A stretch of 64,000 nt of DNA from Silene conica. Its lineage: Eukaryota; Streptophyta; Magnoliopsida; Caryophyllales; Caryophyllaceae. Under the pieces are notes generated by a model that saw only the letters and a program-made list of their open reading frames with translations, had not been told where the DNA came from and ran no database searches. The DNA lies in contig CM055318.2 in assembly GCA_029255685.2 (NCBI GenBank), positions 4,841,001-4,905,000 of the forward strand. The letters run 5' to 3'. This document shows positions 1 to 10,945 of the stretch, piece by piece; within the stretch, counting starts at the first letter, position 1; each line of letters begins with the position of its first letter. Both the position numbers and the translations under genes were made by a program.

Positions 1-3000
1 CGGCTTAGGTTGTATGAGGAGTTCCTTTGACCGCTAATCAACTCTAACATCAACACTCCGAAACTGAATACATCTGCTTTGACCGACAAATGCCCGTGCA
101 TGACATATTCTGGAGCCATATAGCCACTGTTTTAATTGTTAAAAAACAAATCCACGAGTTAGACCACTAGAGCACCCACTTAGAAAGAAGTACACAACGT
201 GTGATACAAATTAAGACATACTTGGTACCCGCAACTCTTGTATTTACATGTGTTTGATCCTCTGGGAAAAGACGAGCCATGCCAAAATCAGCAATCTTGG
301 GAATCCACTTATCATCGAGTAAGACATTGCTGGCCTTGATATCACGATGAATAATGCAACTATGAGAGTCTTCGTGAAGATAAAGCAAACCTTTAGCTAT
401 GCCTGATATTATGTCATATCGTTTCTTCCAGTCAAGTAAATGGCGTCTATCTGATTCTGCGCGTAAATGACATTGGTATATGAATATCATATACTGGCAG
501 TCATTTATTTATATTACAATAAATGCGACAGCATCTATAATTATCAATAATTAAGCCACATAAGAAACTGTGTTGAAAGTTCTACAACATACTTTTCAAC
601 TGAGAATAAGGCAAAAACAAGACAGAGATGTGATTAATGTAACTATATAAAGCAAGTAGCAATTAATTGCATTCACTGTAACTAGACTTGGGCCAGGGTG
701 AGCCGGTGAGGCAAGAAAAAAGTATATAAAAATTAAAGTCTGTTGTTCGCGTTTGACCCATAATCATATACAACGTATGAAATAAATTAGGCTATTGATT
801 TAGCAGTGGCGGGAGCCCGGAAGGCTTTAAGATAATATTGTTGCTTTCTTGTAGATTAAGCACATCCTTTCTTTCAACAAAAAAAAATAGTTTAAACCTA
901 AAAATGCAACTTAAACTTCACAGTCAACTGACCTGACTCTGCCATGGGCATCCTATTTATATAAATATAGAGACTTGACTACTCAAGTTGACATGAAAAA
1001 ATGATAAAATCTTTTCAAATCTATTAGTTGATCCCACGATATTAAATAGCTACCCATTTGACTTTTGATAACTTAAGTTTGTTCGCTTGACTAACTTCGC
1101 ACACATTGGCCACATCTAAGGTGTATAATGCACAGACTTGGATCATTTGGTCTTCAAAAGGTAGATTTAGAATAGAAGAAACTGACCACTACAAAGACAA
1201 AAACAATTGCAGCTTCCCACTCAAAAGGGAAAAAGACTCGGTGATGCTACACAGATTGCAAAAGTAACCTGGTGAGCATAGCTAATATGTGGAAAAAGAA
1301 ATCATGGTTTGACCTAAATCATGTGTTGCATAGTGTTGTGTCTGATAGATGAACCATCTCAACCAAAACCTTAAGGTAATGGTTGAGGTCCAACTATTAT
1401 TAATATTCCTAATACGCTCCCTCACTCGAATGCCCATTGGGCTTGAACAGTGGTTAGTTTGCACAGGCCCACCCATACCGTGTGCTGGGTTTCCACTTCG
1501 TGAGTTTTCGAGGGGTTTTGAGGATGTCAGGATTCGAACCCGTGACCTTCGGTCACACTGGCTCTGATACCATGATAGATGAACCATCTCAACCAAAACC
1601 TTAAGGTAATGGTTGAGGTCCAACTATTATTAATATTCCTAATAGTGTCACATTTGGCACACAGCCAAGTGAAATACCGAATTAACTAACAAAATTACAA
1701 TGAATCTTTTTGGTACATGGCTGTCTCTTGCTCACTGCTCATACAGTGTGTAAGCTAACAAAGAGGGAGGGGGGAGGCAGGTGATACAATCTGACAAATG
1801 GATATCCAGTTTCGTTATGCTTAACAGGGAGTAACAATTGAGTTCCGTAATTACAAGTCTATAGCAATGGGGGATTTACCACCATGTTTTCGGAACAGAA
1901 GTAACTCTAGTTGATTAAGACACAGCAAAATACCAATCTCTACTGAATTTTAAAATCAAATCTCTCTGTTGAGTTAGTAAATGTAAACAATTAGCAGAAT
2001 AATCGCCATACCCTTCCCTTCCTCGCCATCTATAAAGAAAAAACGAGAACCATTCACAAAACATTTTATCCAGAAGAACAACAATAACGCAATCCATCCT
2101 CTCCTTCGACCTTTGCACAAAAACTCATAACATGCTATGTTTTTATCCTATTTACACAAAACTCATGAAAGCGACATAAAAGATAAGTTTGTGGGAGGAC
2201 GAGGCAAAAGAAGAAAGTTTACAGTGTCACGGAAAAAAGAAGAAGAAGATCTATGCTGGCTGCTCATAGGTTTGTACAAATGTACATGAAGGATTAACGA
2301 TCCTGGGTTCCCAACCAACAATTCCAGGCAAAATCAAACACACAGAAACCACCTAACCAGAACAATCAGCAATCAAACAAGGCAATCTCTCATTCATAGA
2401 AACCGCACTAAAACAGACAGCTCAAAAACTCAAATTGGAACAAAATCAATAAAGACGACTACTTACTGAAGAGAAGCTTGTCAAGACTTTCATTGGCGAC
2501 GTATTCGTAAACAAGCAGTTTATCTTCACCATGAGCACAATATCCCAACAAATTCACTACATTCCTGTGCTGAACACGAGCTAACAACTTCGCCTCATTA
2601 ATGAACTCTCTTTGACCTTGTCTTGAATGCTGTGACAACATTTTCACTGCCACTTCCCTTCCATCTGCCAATTTCCCCTAAATCCCACAAAACACTTCCA
2701 ATTTTACAACTTTATTCTAACTATATACAACATATACCACATTTCTAATGAATACCCAAAATTCCACTCATTTTATCATAAAACATTATAAGGGTTTAGA
2801 GTATTTTAAAATACCCAATACACATTTACATAATATTAAATTAAAAATAAGAAAATGATTTTAAACCACCCAAAAAAGTTACTAAAAAGGAATCATCACT
2901 AAACTCGCCTCGCATCAAAAGGGAAACAGGAACCAACCCTGTAACTCGGAAGGAGTATTAATTTTGACCACTACCCTTTATGAATCTTAACATGTTGAAA

Positions 3001-3445
3001 GGTTCAGATGTGCGCAACCTTACCCCCAACTAACCACAACTAGAAAGTCGGAACATAGACTAAGCAATATACCTTAAAAACAGGACCAAAACCACCTTCA
3101 CCAAGCTTCCTAGTGGGATGAAATTTATCAGTAGCTTTACAAAGTGTCTCATATGAAAACTGTTTTTGCTCCTGAGCTGCAAATTTCTGCAAGTCTGCTT
3201 CTTTTGATCCTTCTTGAAAAACCCAATAAATTCAAATTAAGCAAACAACAATACCCACAAAAAACTGATACCACCTTAATTAAATTACATAAATTATAGA
3301 ATAAAACTGTCTCACCCAGTAAAACAGTCTTATACAATAGAGTAATTACTAACAAATTTAGTAACTTGAATTCTGAACTACTACCTTTGTCAGAGAAAAA
3401 TTTGAAGGGTTTCATCATGGTACTAAAAACACCTTTGGATTTCAT
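1..3445 (-). CDS. Receptor-like cytoplasmic protein kinase (CRK43-like), 3' part beyond window
   Basis: Serine/threonine kinase of the DUF26/CRK clade that lacks an extracellular domain. Exons I infer, in coding order: 3445-3385, 3212-3073, 2677-2467, 456-222, 126-<1. All junctions are GT/AG and the frame is kept throughout. The start MKSKGVFS is followed by a basic stretch, with no signal peptide or membrane segment, so it is probably cytosolic or membrane-associated. Kinase motifs in order: glycine loop GEGGFG (exon 2), VAVK lysine (about residue 79), HRDIKASN catalytic loop and DFG (exon 4), then VAGTNGYMAPEY across the exon 4/5 junction. Subdomains after ELISGQRN lie outside the window. 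The layout resembles Arabidopsis At1g70740-type kinases (family knowledge). Substrate and pathway cannot be read from sequence. The ~2-kb third intron carries a TRIM element (1343-1644). Confidence 0.88.
1343..1644 (-). mobile_element. TRIM (miniature LTR retrotransposon), complete
   Basis: Two near-identical 72-bp direct repeats (1343-1414 and 1573-1644) bound a 158-bp interior. They are flanked by a 5-bp target duplication gtgtc (1338-1342 and 1645-1649). Read on the minus strand, the repeat ends in CA. It is followed with no gap by a primer-binding site, TGGTATCAGAGCCAG (1572-1558), the complement of the 3' end of plant initiator tRNA-Met. A purine-rich GAGTGAGGGAGCG precedes the other repeat. 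The outer dinucleotide is TA rather than TG. It has no coding capacity, so it needs enzymes from another element. It sits in an intron of the kinase gene in the same orientation as that gene. Confidence 0.87.
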
Positions 3446-4194
3446 GATACAATTTTAAGAATTTAAACAAAATCCCATGAGGAATATAAATGAAGGTGAA
3501 AAATATCAAAGAAGGTGTTTTTAAGAGAAGAAAAAAGATTGTTGAAAGTTATACTTTTCAAAAGTAGTATTTATTACTTCTAAGAAAGGGAATTTGATTA
3601 ATTGAACAAAATAGATGGATAGAAATTCTGAAGTTGTTATTACTATTGATGTGTTAGATGTAAGTAGGTGAGTTGACCCATAATTGACGAGAAATAGGAA
3701 AGAAAGAGCGGTGTGGATGTAGATATTGAAACTAAACTCTGCAGTACAGGTGTGCTGCAAAATAGTATCGCAAGAAATTACCGTACTCCCGACCGATTTA
3801 AATAAAGAAAAAAAAGAAATGATGTGAAATATCTTAAGTTGAGAGTTAAAACGGTTTTAACTAAGATCACCTAGCTAACAAAGTATAGCTGAAAACGGAT
3901 ATTTCCCTTTCATAATAACGCAAGCGGAGGATCTCGCCGTCTGCATATCATGAAAGGAGCACTATCCATTTTCAGCTTGCGACGAGTAATGCCCGTCTTC
4001 AATGAGAATTTGTGCCTAAGCTAAATAGAGTATAGAAAACTATCAAATATCACCCCCCAAAGAATAATACTTTATAAAGATAAGTTTTGACTTGCGGAAA
4101 TCGATTAAAAGGCAGTGTCTCGCAACTGATCCAATATATTGACAAGCAATATGTTTAACATCCTCTTAAACATACGGACTTAATCATTAGCTAG
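3446..4194. other. Kinase upstream flank
   Basis: AT-rich 5' flank of the kinase gene on the minus strand, presumably promoter and leader. I see no convincing coding region, RNA gene or transposon terminus here. Confidence 0.5.
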
Positions 4195-4196
4195 TA

Positions 4197-4278
4197 CTCC
4201 CTCCCGTTCATATGTTTATACTTTATTTTGTGAGAGGAAAATAAAGTAAGTATAAACATATCTCTGGAACGGATGGAG
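4197..4278. mobile_element. Stowaway MITE, 82 bp
   Basis: A short near-perfect hairpin beginning CTCCCTCC and ending GGATGGAG, flanked by TA on each side (4195-4196, 4279-4280). The Stowaway (Tc1/mariner) terminal consensus starts CTCCCTCCGT and duplicates TA. The arms (AACATATG-like and TTTATAC/GTATAAA) pair almost to the centre. No coding capacity. Confidence 0.85.
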
Positions 4279-4280
4279 TA

Positions 4281-7200
4281 TTAAATACATCCTATAGACC
4301 GTCTAAATTTCCAAGTGAGAGACTGTGAGCGACGGAAGTGTCATGGGTAGTCTAGCAGTTGATACGAGATTGCTATGGAGTATGGACAATAGACAATAGA
4401 TTCAAGTTTTAACTCGGACTGTCGGACCACACGACACAAAACCCCCGATCAGAGTCATTTTCACCTACAAGTATAGCTCCCAATAACCCCAATCCTAGTG
4501 GCACGCCTTTCTAACCCCACAATCTTCCTCCCATTCGCCAATTGGTCAGATGAAACTTTCCCTCCATTAGCAAAACATAGAGCTAAAGTACATACAGTAC
4601 ATTGCACTTTTGAGTTTTGACAGTGTTGACAAAGCACTGGAGTACTGTAACTTTGAAGTACATACATTGCACCTTCAACAATATTCTCAATTTCACCTTT
4701 TTCCTGAAAAAATACCGTGTATAATGGAGTATTTCAATCCCTACGGGGCATCCCGAAGACTCCCGATGTAACCAAGAATCAAGAGCGAATAAAAGTGTTC
4801 CTCTGCTTCACCTCATTCGGGGGACTAAAAGAAGGGGAAATAAGTGAATATTTACAAACCACAAACCTTCACATAAAAACCGAGACATTTTTCACCCAAA
4901 GAGACTTAAAACAGTCAAAAGTTCAAAAGTAACAAATGTGGACCGATAAAACATTCAAACAATGAGCCTTTCCATCCGTGTATCCATGGATCTCTCATAG
5001 ACTTATTTTTGGGAAGCAAACTGCTTAGAATTTCACTCTACTTTCAACTAGAACTGACAAAGAGTAACTTGGGTCCGGTGGTCTTTTCATGTATGGTTGC
5101 ATTCGGGTATGGTTAGGTAAAGTATCGAGTCACTTAGAGTAGTGGGTATGTTTTGGGTGTGCTGTATTATCAAATACCAGGCCTTCAAGGGGAAAGGGAC
5201 GAAGGGGTAGTTTAGAGCATCAAAATTCATGTCCTATCACGCCAATTCAGAGTTTGGCTCACGCTCAAGCATATAAGTTGGGGATGGGTCGAGTCACGTC
5301 AATTCGGCTCAACTTTGAACCATATAAACCGCCAAATGGTAGAAGTTCCTGTATGATTGAAAGGAGCTGAGAATGACAAATCACCTTCTTCCAGTCGAAA
5401 TTTTCCGGATAGGAGGACATCATAGCAGCATCAGGACCAGGACCAAGACCAGGACAAGGACCAGCAGCCATGCCAAATTTGGATACCTATTACAAAAGCC
5501 TTGAAGCAGCCATGATTTCGAGAAAGTCTTCCCAGAAATGCTTTAGTATACATGTCAGCGTCTTTGAGCATAGCCTGTAGACACATTCCTCCAACCACAG
5601 CCTCCTCATTCTGAAGGGAAACACAACTTAACCTACGTAGTGGCTACGTTGATGTTCGAAAGCTTCACTGAAAGCAGTGAAAAATTAATGAGGCACAGTT
5701 ACTCCAACCACTACCATTTACTTGAGTCCATCTAATAGGAAAACACAATGCCAAAACCTTATTGATACCCTACAGCATACTTTATTTACACTTGGTCATG
5801 GGGGTTCAATTGAACCCCGTCTAAATACACCCCAGCAGCAAATGTAAATTGTCATGGAATACAAAATATCTTTTGAAGAACACTACAGCCTACAGGGCAT
5901 CAAAAAGTACAGTAAAAAAGCCAATACTAGTATAAGTTTATATCAATGGATTTTGCACCAGGTCTTCATAGTGGGTCTTCAATTAAAGAAAAAGGGTGTG
6001 ACCCAAATGCAAAGGTCTCTAAATAGGGACCACATTTAATAAACATTACAGATATGTTCAAATACTAACCTTAACATCCAGAAGAAAAAATATGGACCAA
6101 TATTTCAGTACTTTACTAAAATTCCAAGAGCATCAAATATATGGTGGGAGACTGGGAATATAGCGAAATGAAAAGAGAAGTCGGGTTATGGCAGTGTTAA
6201 ATTAAACCATAAAAAACATAGAATAGGTCTTATAATTAAGTTGTTGCAATGAAAGTAATATTTTATGTTTGAAGTTAATTACAAAGGAACTACTACTTAA
6301 ATTCTTCTATCTCCATCACCAAAATAAGAAATTATTTATACACCCTCTTTCAACGGACATTTTATCTCATAATTTGCTCAATCAAAAGGCTTTGTAAAGA
6401 GTTTGTGGCACCCAAGTTAAATTCGTGTTTGACAAAGGTAGACACATTTATGGTATTTAAGAACATCTAAGAATTGTCATAGAAATTTGAATATCAAAGA
6501 ATTTGGGGATGCATAGCACACCGATTAAGCATAACAGGGTTGTGATGCTCATCAAAGTAAAGGAATACAGCATTAGTCATAAAAACTAGTAAATACTTAA
6601 CCTTAGAACCAGTTGCAGAATCTGATCCTTGTTAAGTGGATTGTTAGTATATGTTAGAGCATCTGCAGGAGTTTATGAGCCCGGGCAGACAAGCCAACCC
6701 CCAAATCTCCTGGAGAAGCCTGTATAGCAAGTCAATGGAGGCTATGGAGCTAAAGTCAAATTGGTGTACAATGAAAAAGAGCAAAAGAGAACTACTTTGT
6801 GCATGAGTACACATTAATAAATTATAATGCTCTCTAAATTACCTGATATGCCATCTAAATGATGACTGGCAGCATATCTCTCTGATGTCTCTCTCCATAT
6901 AGGCAACGTATTCACGAGCACATCTACGGAGCTTACGTCTCAAAACCATAGCTAGGATTAGAAAAAACAGAAATCTATCTTTTAATAACGATAACCATTA
7001 CAAAACAAACAGCACAAACCATCTTGGATATGGCTAGGACCAAAAGAACAGAAACCTATCATTCTGTAACGATATCCATTGCCAAACAAACTGCAGCACC
7101 GGAGTGGTGTGCATGTATCAACAACAATACGTGATACTCAGTCGGAGGTAAAAAACCACAATAACCCAATATTCACTCTAGTGCAGTGCTATAGCTTGAA

Positions 7201-7355
7201 CTTAAAAGAGTTCAGTGGGCTTCAAACTATTTGCATGATCTTTACATACTAGGGAAATAAATCAGGGTATATATACGACGAAGCACCCGCGCAAAAAAAA
7301 TCAAGCGGCTACTTTAGGCCAAAAAGTGATGCAGTTTTATATTTGCAACACATTG
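4281..7355. other. Spacer without a confident gene
   Basis: About 3 kb of mostly AT-rich DNA between the kinase and the G-patch gene. Only short open frames are present. A weak spliced candidate on the minus strand (5490-6949) is listed separately. No transposon ends, RNA genes or long repeats recognised. Confidence 0.5.
5490..6949 (-). CDS. Possible two-exon small gene, unknown protein (weak)
   Basis: On the minus strand an ATG at 6949 opens a 107-nt exon reading MVLRRKLRRCAREYVAYMER, ending at a GT donor (6842-6841). An AG acceptor after a T-rich stretch (5612-5611) lets the frame continue for 121 nt to a TAA at 5492-5490, giving about 75 residues. The product would be basic and rich in Cys, Arg and Leu, and I do not recognise it. 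The same exons read in another frame also stay open for a while (a product beginning MAYQNEEAVV), which weakens the case. It could be a non-coding transcript or chance. Confidence 0.18.
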
Positions 7356-7802
7356 TCACACATTGTCTGGCCAAAATTCTCTGAAGAACGCTCGTTCGCT
7401 TTCCTTTTCTTGCCAACGCTTTTCTTCATCCAGTATTTTCTTCATTCTCTTAGTCAATGCTTTCTCCTTTTTCGACATCTTCTCAGTTTTTTCATTCTGG
7501 CTGGATGTTGGAATTTTGGGCCTTTTCGCTGATAACAAGGTCGTCTTTTTAAGCTTTTCCGATCCCAACCCTCTTTTATTCTTATTTACATACGTCTCTA
7601 CGGGTTCTAGTCTACCCTGTTCGGAAACACCCAGACCAGTTCCTTCCCTCCAGCCCTGCTTCTTCAGCAACTGAAAGCCAATGTTAGAGGAGTTCAGAGC
7701 AGACGGTGATGACATTGATGAAGAATTATAATAGTACGGAGCGTCATCCATTCCCCTTCCCTCTATATAGCTCGCTGACACATCATTCGCTCCTTCATCC
7801 AT
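7356..7802 (-). CDS. Small G-patch domain protein
   Basis: A 148-residue nuclear-type protein with a G-patch domain at about residues 41-80. It contains IGFQLLKKQGWREGTGLG and then GRLEPV...NKRGLG, the spaced glycines and aromatic typical of the family. G-patch proteins usually bind RNA or activate DEAH helicases in splicing or ribosome assembly. The C-terminal half (about 85-140) is Lys/Glu-rich and likely helical or coiled (KMSKKEKALTKRMKKILDEE). The ATG at 7802 is the first in the exon. An AG acceptor (7832-7831) lies 28 nt upstream, so the coding region is a single exon behind a leader intron. The length resembles short GPATCH11-like plant proteins. The exact orthologue is not identified. 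Confidence 0.82.
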   Translation of the reverse strand: MDEGANDVSASYIEGRGMDDAPYYYNSSSMSSPSALNSSNIGFQLLKKQGWREGTGLGVSEQGRLEPVETYVNKNKRGLGSEKLKKTTLLSAKRPKIPTSSQNEKTEKMSKKEKALTKRMKKILDEEKRWQEKESERAFFREFWPDNV

Positions 7803-7830
7803 TACTTTATCGCCTTTTTTGTAAGAAGAA

Positions 7831-9416
7831 CTGCAAAATTACATCCAACTCTGATCAAATATAGGCTGAATTCTCATAAGATTCTATTGTATAATCATAT
7901 CTTATAGGTATCACATCCCAGACCCATCTCATCAGGTTGTTCCAGGATGGCTTGAGATGTTCGACGATCAAATTACAAACAAACGCTTAATTAGGTTTTA
8001 AGGAATTGTATACTAAAAGCTAATATCTATATATACCTACAAGTCTCCAACACCGTGTCCAGAACAAACAACCTAAATCAATTCACACAAATTCTTGGTT
8101 AAGACCAGTCCTAAGTTCAGACGGAACTCTCAATCGATCTAAATATCGCAACAATCTTTTAAGTCAAGACGGTTTTAAGCAAAACCTACCCATCAACCCA
8201 ATCCAATCCTTCAAACGCCTAAATGCAAGACTAAAACACCTATTTGCATAAAGTACACCAAAATTGAATTTAAACCTGGAGAATTCTAGGTCAAAACAGT
8301 CCCGAGTTAAGACGAAACTCACAACCGATTTAAACATGGCAACAATCTTTTAAGTCAAGACGGTTTTAAGCAAAACCTACTCATCAAATAATCCAATCCT
8401 TCAAACGCCCAAATGCAAGACTAAACACACCTAATTGCATAAATTACACCAAAACTGAATTTAAACCAGGAGAATTGTAGGTCAAAACAGTCCTGAGCTA
8501 AGACGAAACTCACAACCGATTTAAACATGGTAACAATCTTGTAAGCCAAGACGGTTTTAAGCAAAACCTACTCATCGAATCAATCTAATTCTTCAAATGC
8601 CTAAATGCAAGACTAAAAACACCTAATTGCATAAATTACACCAAAATTGAATTTAAACCAGGAGAATTCTAGGTCAAAACAGTCCTGAGTTAAGACAGAA
8701 CTCACAACCGATTTAAACATGGCAACAATCTTTTAGGTCAAGACGGTTTTAAGCAAAACCTACTCATCAAACCAATCCAATCCTTCAAACGCCTAAATGC
8801 AAGACTAAAAACACCTAATTCCATAAATTACACCAAAACTGAATTTAAACCTGGAGAATTCCAGGTTAAAACAGTCCTGAGTTAAGACGAAACTCACAAC
8901 TGATTTAGATATGGCAACAATCTTTTAGGTCAAGATGGTTTTAAGCAAAACCTACTCATCAAATCAATCCAATCCTTCAAACGCCTAAATGCGATACTAA
9001 AAACACCTAATTGCATAAATTACACCAAAACTAAATTTAAACCTCTGGATAATTCTAGGTTAAAACAGTCCTGAGTTAAGACGGAACTCACAACCGATTC
9101 ATGGCAACAATCTTTTAGGTCAAGACGGTTTTAAGCAAAAACTACTCATCAAACCAATTCAATCCTTCAAACGCCTAAATGCAAGACTAAAAACACCTAA
9201 TTGCATAAATTACACAAATTGAATTTAAACCTGGAGAATTCTAGGTTAAAAGTTAAGACAGTCCTAAGTTAAAAACGGAACTCACGACCGATTTAAATAA
9301 CGCCACAACAAGACGGTTTGAAACAAGATCAAATCAACATAATCCTACGAACACCAAATTGCAAGATTATTAAAGCATGGGATTGAAAAAAATTAAGCTG
9401 GAAAATTAAGAATTAC
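7831..9416 (-). other. Probable 5'-leader intron of the G-patch gene
   Basis: Minus-strand acceptor TTTTGCAG (ending 7831) and a good donor AGAG|GTAATT (9416-9415) suggest that an intron of about 1.6 kb separates a non-coding first exon (9417 and above) from the coding exon. Most of it is the ~192-bp tandem array at 8106-9345. Inferred from splice signals only. If true, the tandem repeat is transcribed and removed by splicing. Confidence 0.5.
8106..9345. repeat. Tandem repeat array, ~192-bp unit, six full copies plus a partial
   Basis: The marker cagtcctgagttaagac recurs (with small changes) at 8106, 8297, 8488, 8680, 8872, 9066 and 9259, giving unit lengths of 191, 191, 192, 192, 194 and 193. 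Each unit also holds a copy of caagacggttttaagcaaaa and of cctaattgcataaattac. The last unit is truncated and more diverged. Copies look roughly 90-95% alike by eye. Satellite-like in form but short; it lies in the leader intron of the G-patch gene. Confidence 0.93.
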
Positions 9417-9613
9417 CTCTCGGCAAGTTTTTGCGACAATTGAACGCCAAATCAAATAAATCCGTAATCGTATCAATTGTATTCAGTTTAACTGATTTAA
9501 TCGTACGAGTGATCCGTGGGCTTTGGGATCGTGGATTTGTGGATAGCCAAGTGTATCGTTGGATTTCGGCCCAAGTTGGGTATATGTTACGAATGGTTTT
9601 TTTTTTCGGGTGG

Positions 9614-10757
9614 TGCTCATTCATATACGAGTTTTACTCATTTGTAAACGTAAATGACTATAATACCCCTTGTAGTTTTACGATTTTATTCTCATACCCT
9701 TCTAGTCTCTCTCCTTCTCTTCTTCAATTTTATGTAAACCCCTCAACAGTTAACGCAACCTTCACACCCTCGCCACCAGGCCCACCACCACCACCACCAG
9801 CAACCCGAAACCTCTGCCGGCGGCCACCGACCATCCCTCCACTTGTCAGCTACAGCTTGACCGTTATATCCCTATATTTACTAATGATATTAAATATAAT
9901 CAAAATCAATATCAGTTCTCTCGCTAATTACATTCAATTAACTATAGAAGGCAAATTATACTCTAATCTAATGTACACAACAATAACCAAATTCATCATA
10001 AAGTCTCTAGTTACAACCAATTAACTACAGAAATCATGTTTTACACTCTAATATAATTTAAACCACGATAAACGAAATCATTATCAATTCTATCACTGAT
10101 TACGATCAATTAACTACACAAAAAACAGGCTTCACGCTTGTTATCCAATTCACACAGCCACTTATCCAGATCTAGCTGAACCTAGAACATCTGTAATCAC
10201 TGAATTAGCGAAATTAATGAAATGAAAACGTAAATAATGAGAGTAAAAAAGTAAGAATGAGCAATCACGAATTTTAATTTTTCATAATTTTTAAATAAAG
10301 GAATATAATGTTTAGAAACTGTGAAACTAGGAGTAGCGTATGATCACTTGCTGTCCTTTAATCTCTGCCTTTTCTCTTTCTCTCTATATCTCCTTCATCT
10401 TCATCTTTCTGATGTAGAGAAAGATTTTGCCTACAATCAATTATACACTTTCACTTTACTTTTTTCTCATCATTATTTGATCCACTTTATTAAACTCATA
10501 CTTAAAAAGTTTGTTTGTTGCGGTCATAATCATAAAGTACTATGGACATTGAACATGAATGTGGTTGCATTGAAAAACTTGAGAGAGTTGGAGCTTGAAT
10601 GTGTGATTTAGGGGTTTTTTTTGTGTGATTTAGGGGTTTTTTTGTGGGGGGAGAGAATTAGAGAGGATGAGAGAGAAATTTTTTTAGGGAAGGGTATAGA
10701 ATGGAAAAGTAATGAAAAAAAGTTTATGAATGAGTAAAAATCGTATATAAATGAGCA
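9614..10757. mobile_element. Inverted-repeat element, probably non-autonomous DNA transposon
   Basis: The left arm tgctcattcatatacgag (from 9614) is matched inverted by tcgtatataaatgagca (ending 10757). The similarity runs about 36 bp and continues weakly to the ccctt/aaggg motifs further in. The interior includes a GC-richer, proline-codon-rich patch (9765-9835) and a TTTAGGGG-like doublet near 10610-10645. I find no clear target duplication, so the ends are approximate. It could be a MULE-type element carrying a captured fragment, or a diverged foldback repeat. Confidence 0.5.
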
Positions 10758-10945
10758 ATTACGTTTTTTTTATGTGGTGATCTTGTATTTTTTATATTTA
10801 TATAGAATATGTAATTTATTAATAGTTCTCTAAGATAGAAACATAACCATTAAGGAATCTATTAGCTATTTTATAAGTAGAATTAGTATAAGGTTTGTGC
10901 CTATGCAGTTTATGCACGGATATTTTAGATATAGATATTAGAGAA

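Noticed and set aside
1349..1567. Open frames on both strands over the TRIM element
   Set aside because: They are explained by the LTR-primer site-LTR structure and match no protein family.
1528..1572. tRNA-derived SINE (a GGGTTCGAATCC-like box and TGGTATCAGAGCC)
   Set aside because: The flanking 72-bp direct repeats, adjacent primer site and 5-bp duplication fit an LTR-type TRIM better than a pol III SINE.
8106..9345. CRISPR-like array
   Set aside because: Units of ~192 bp are repeated in full without unique spacers, in a plant nuclear context; it is a tandem repeat.
9431..10024. 197-codon plus-strand open frame with a poly-proline stretch
   Set aside because: It lies across a leader exon and an inverted-repeat element, has mixed composition and matches no family; chance frame.
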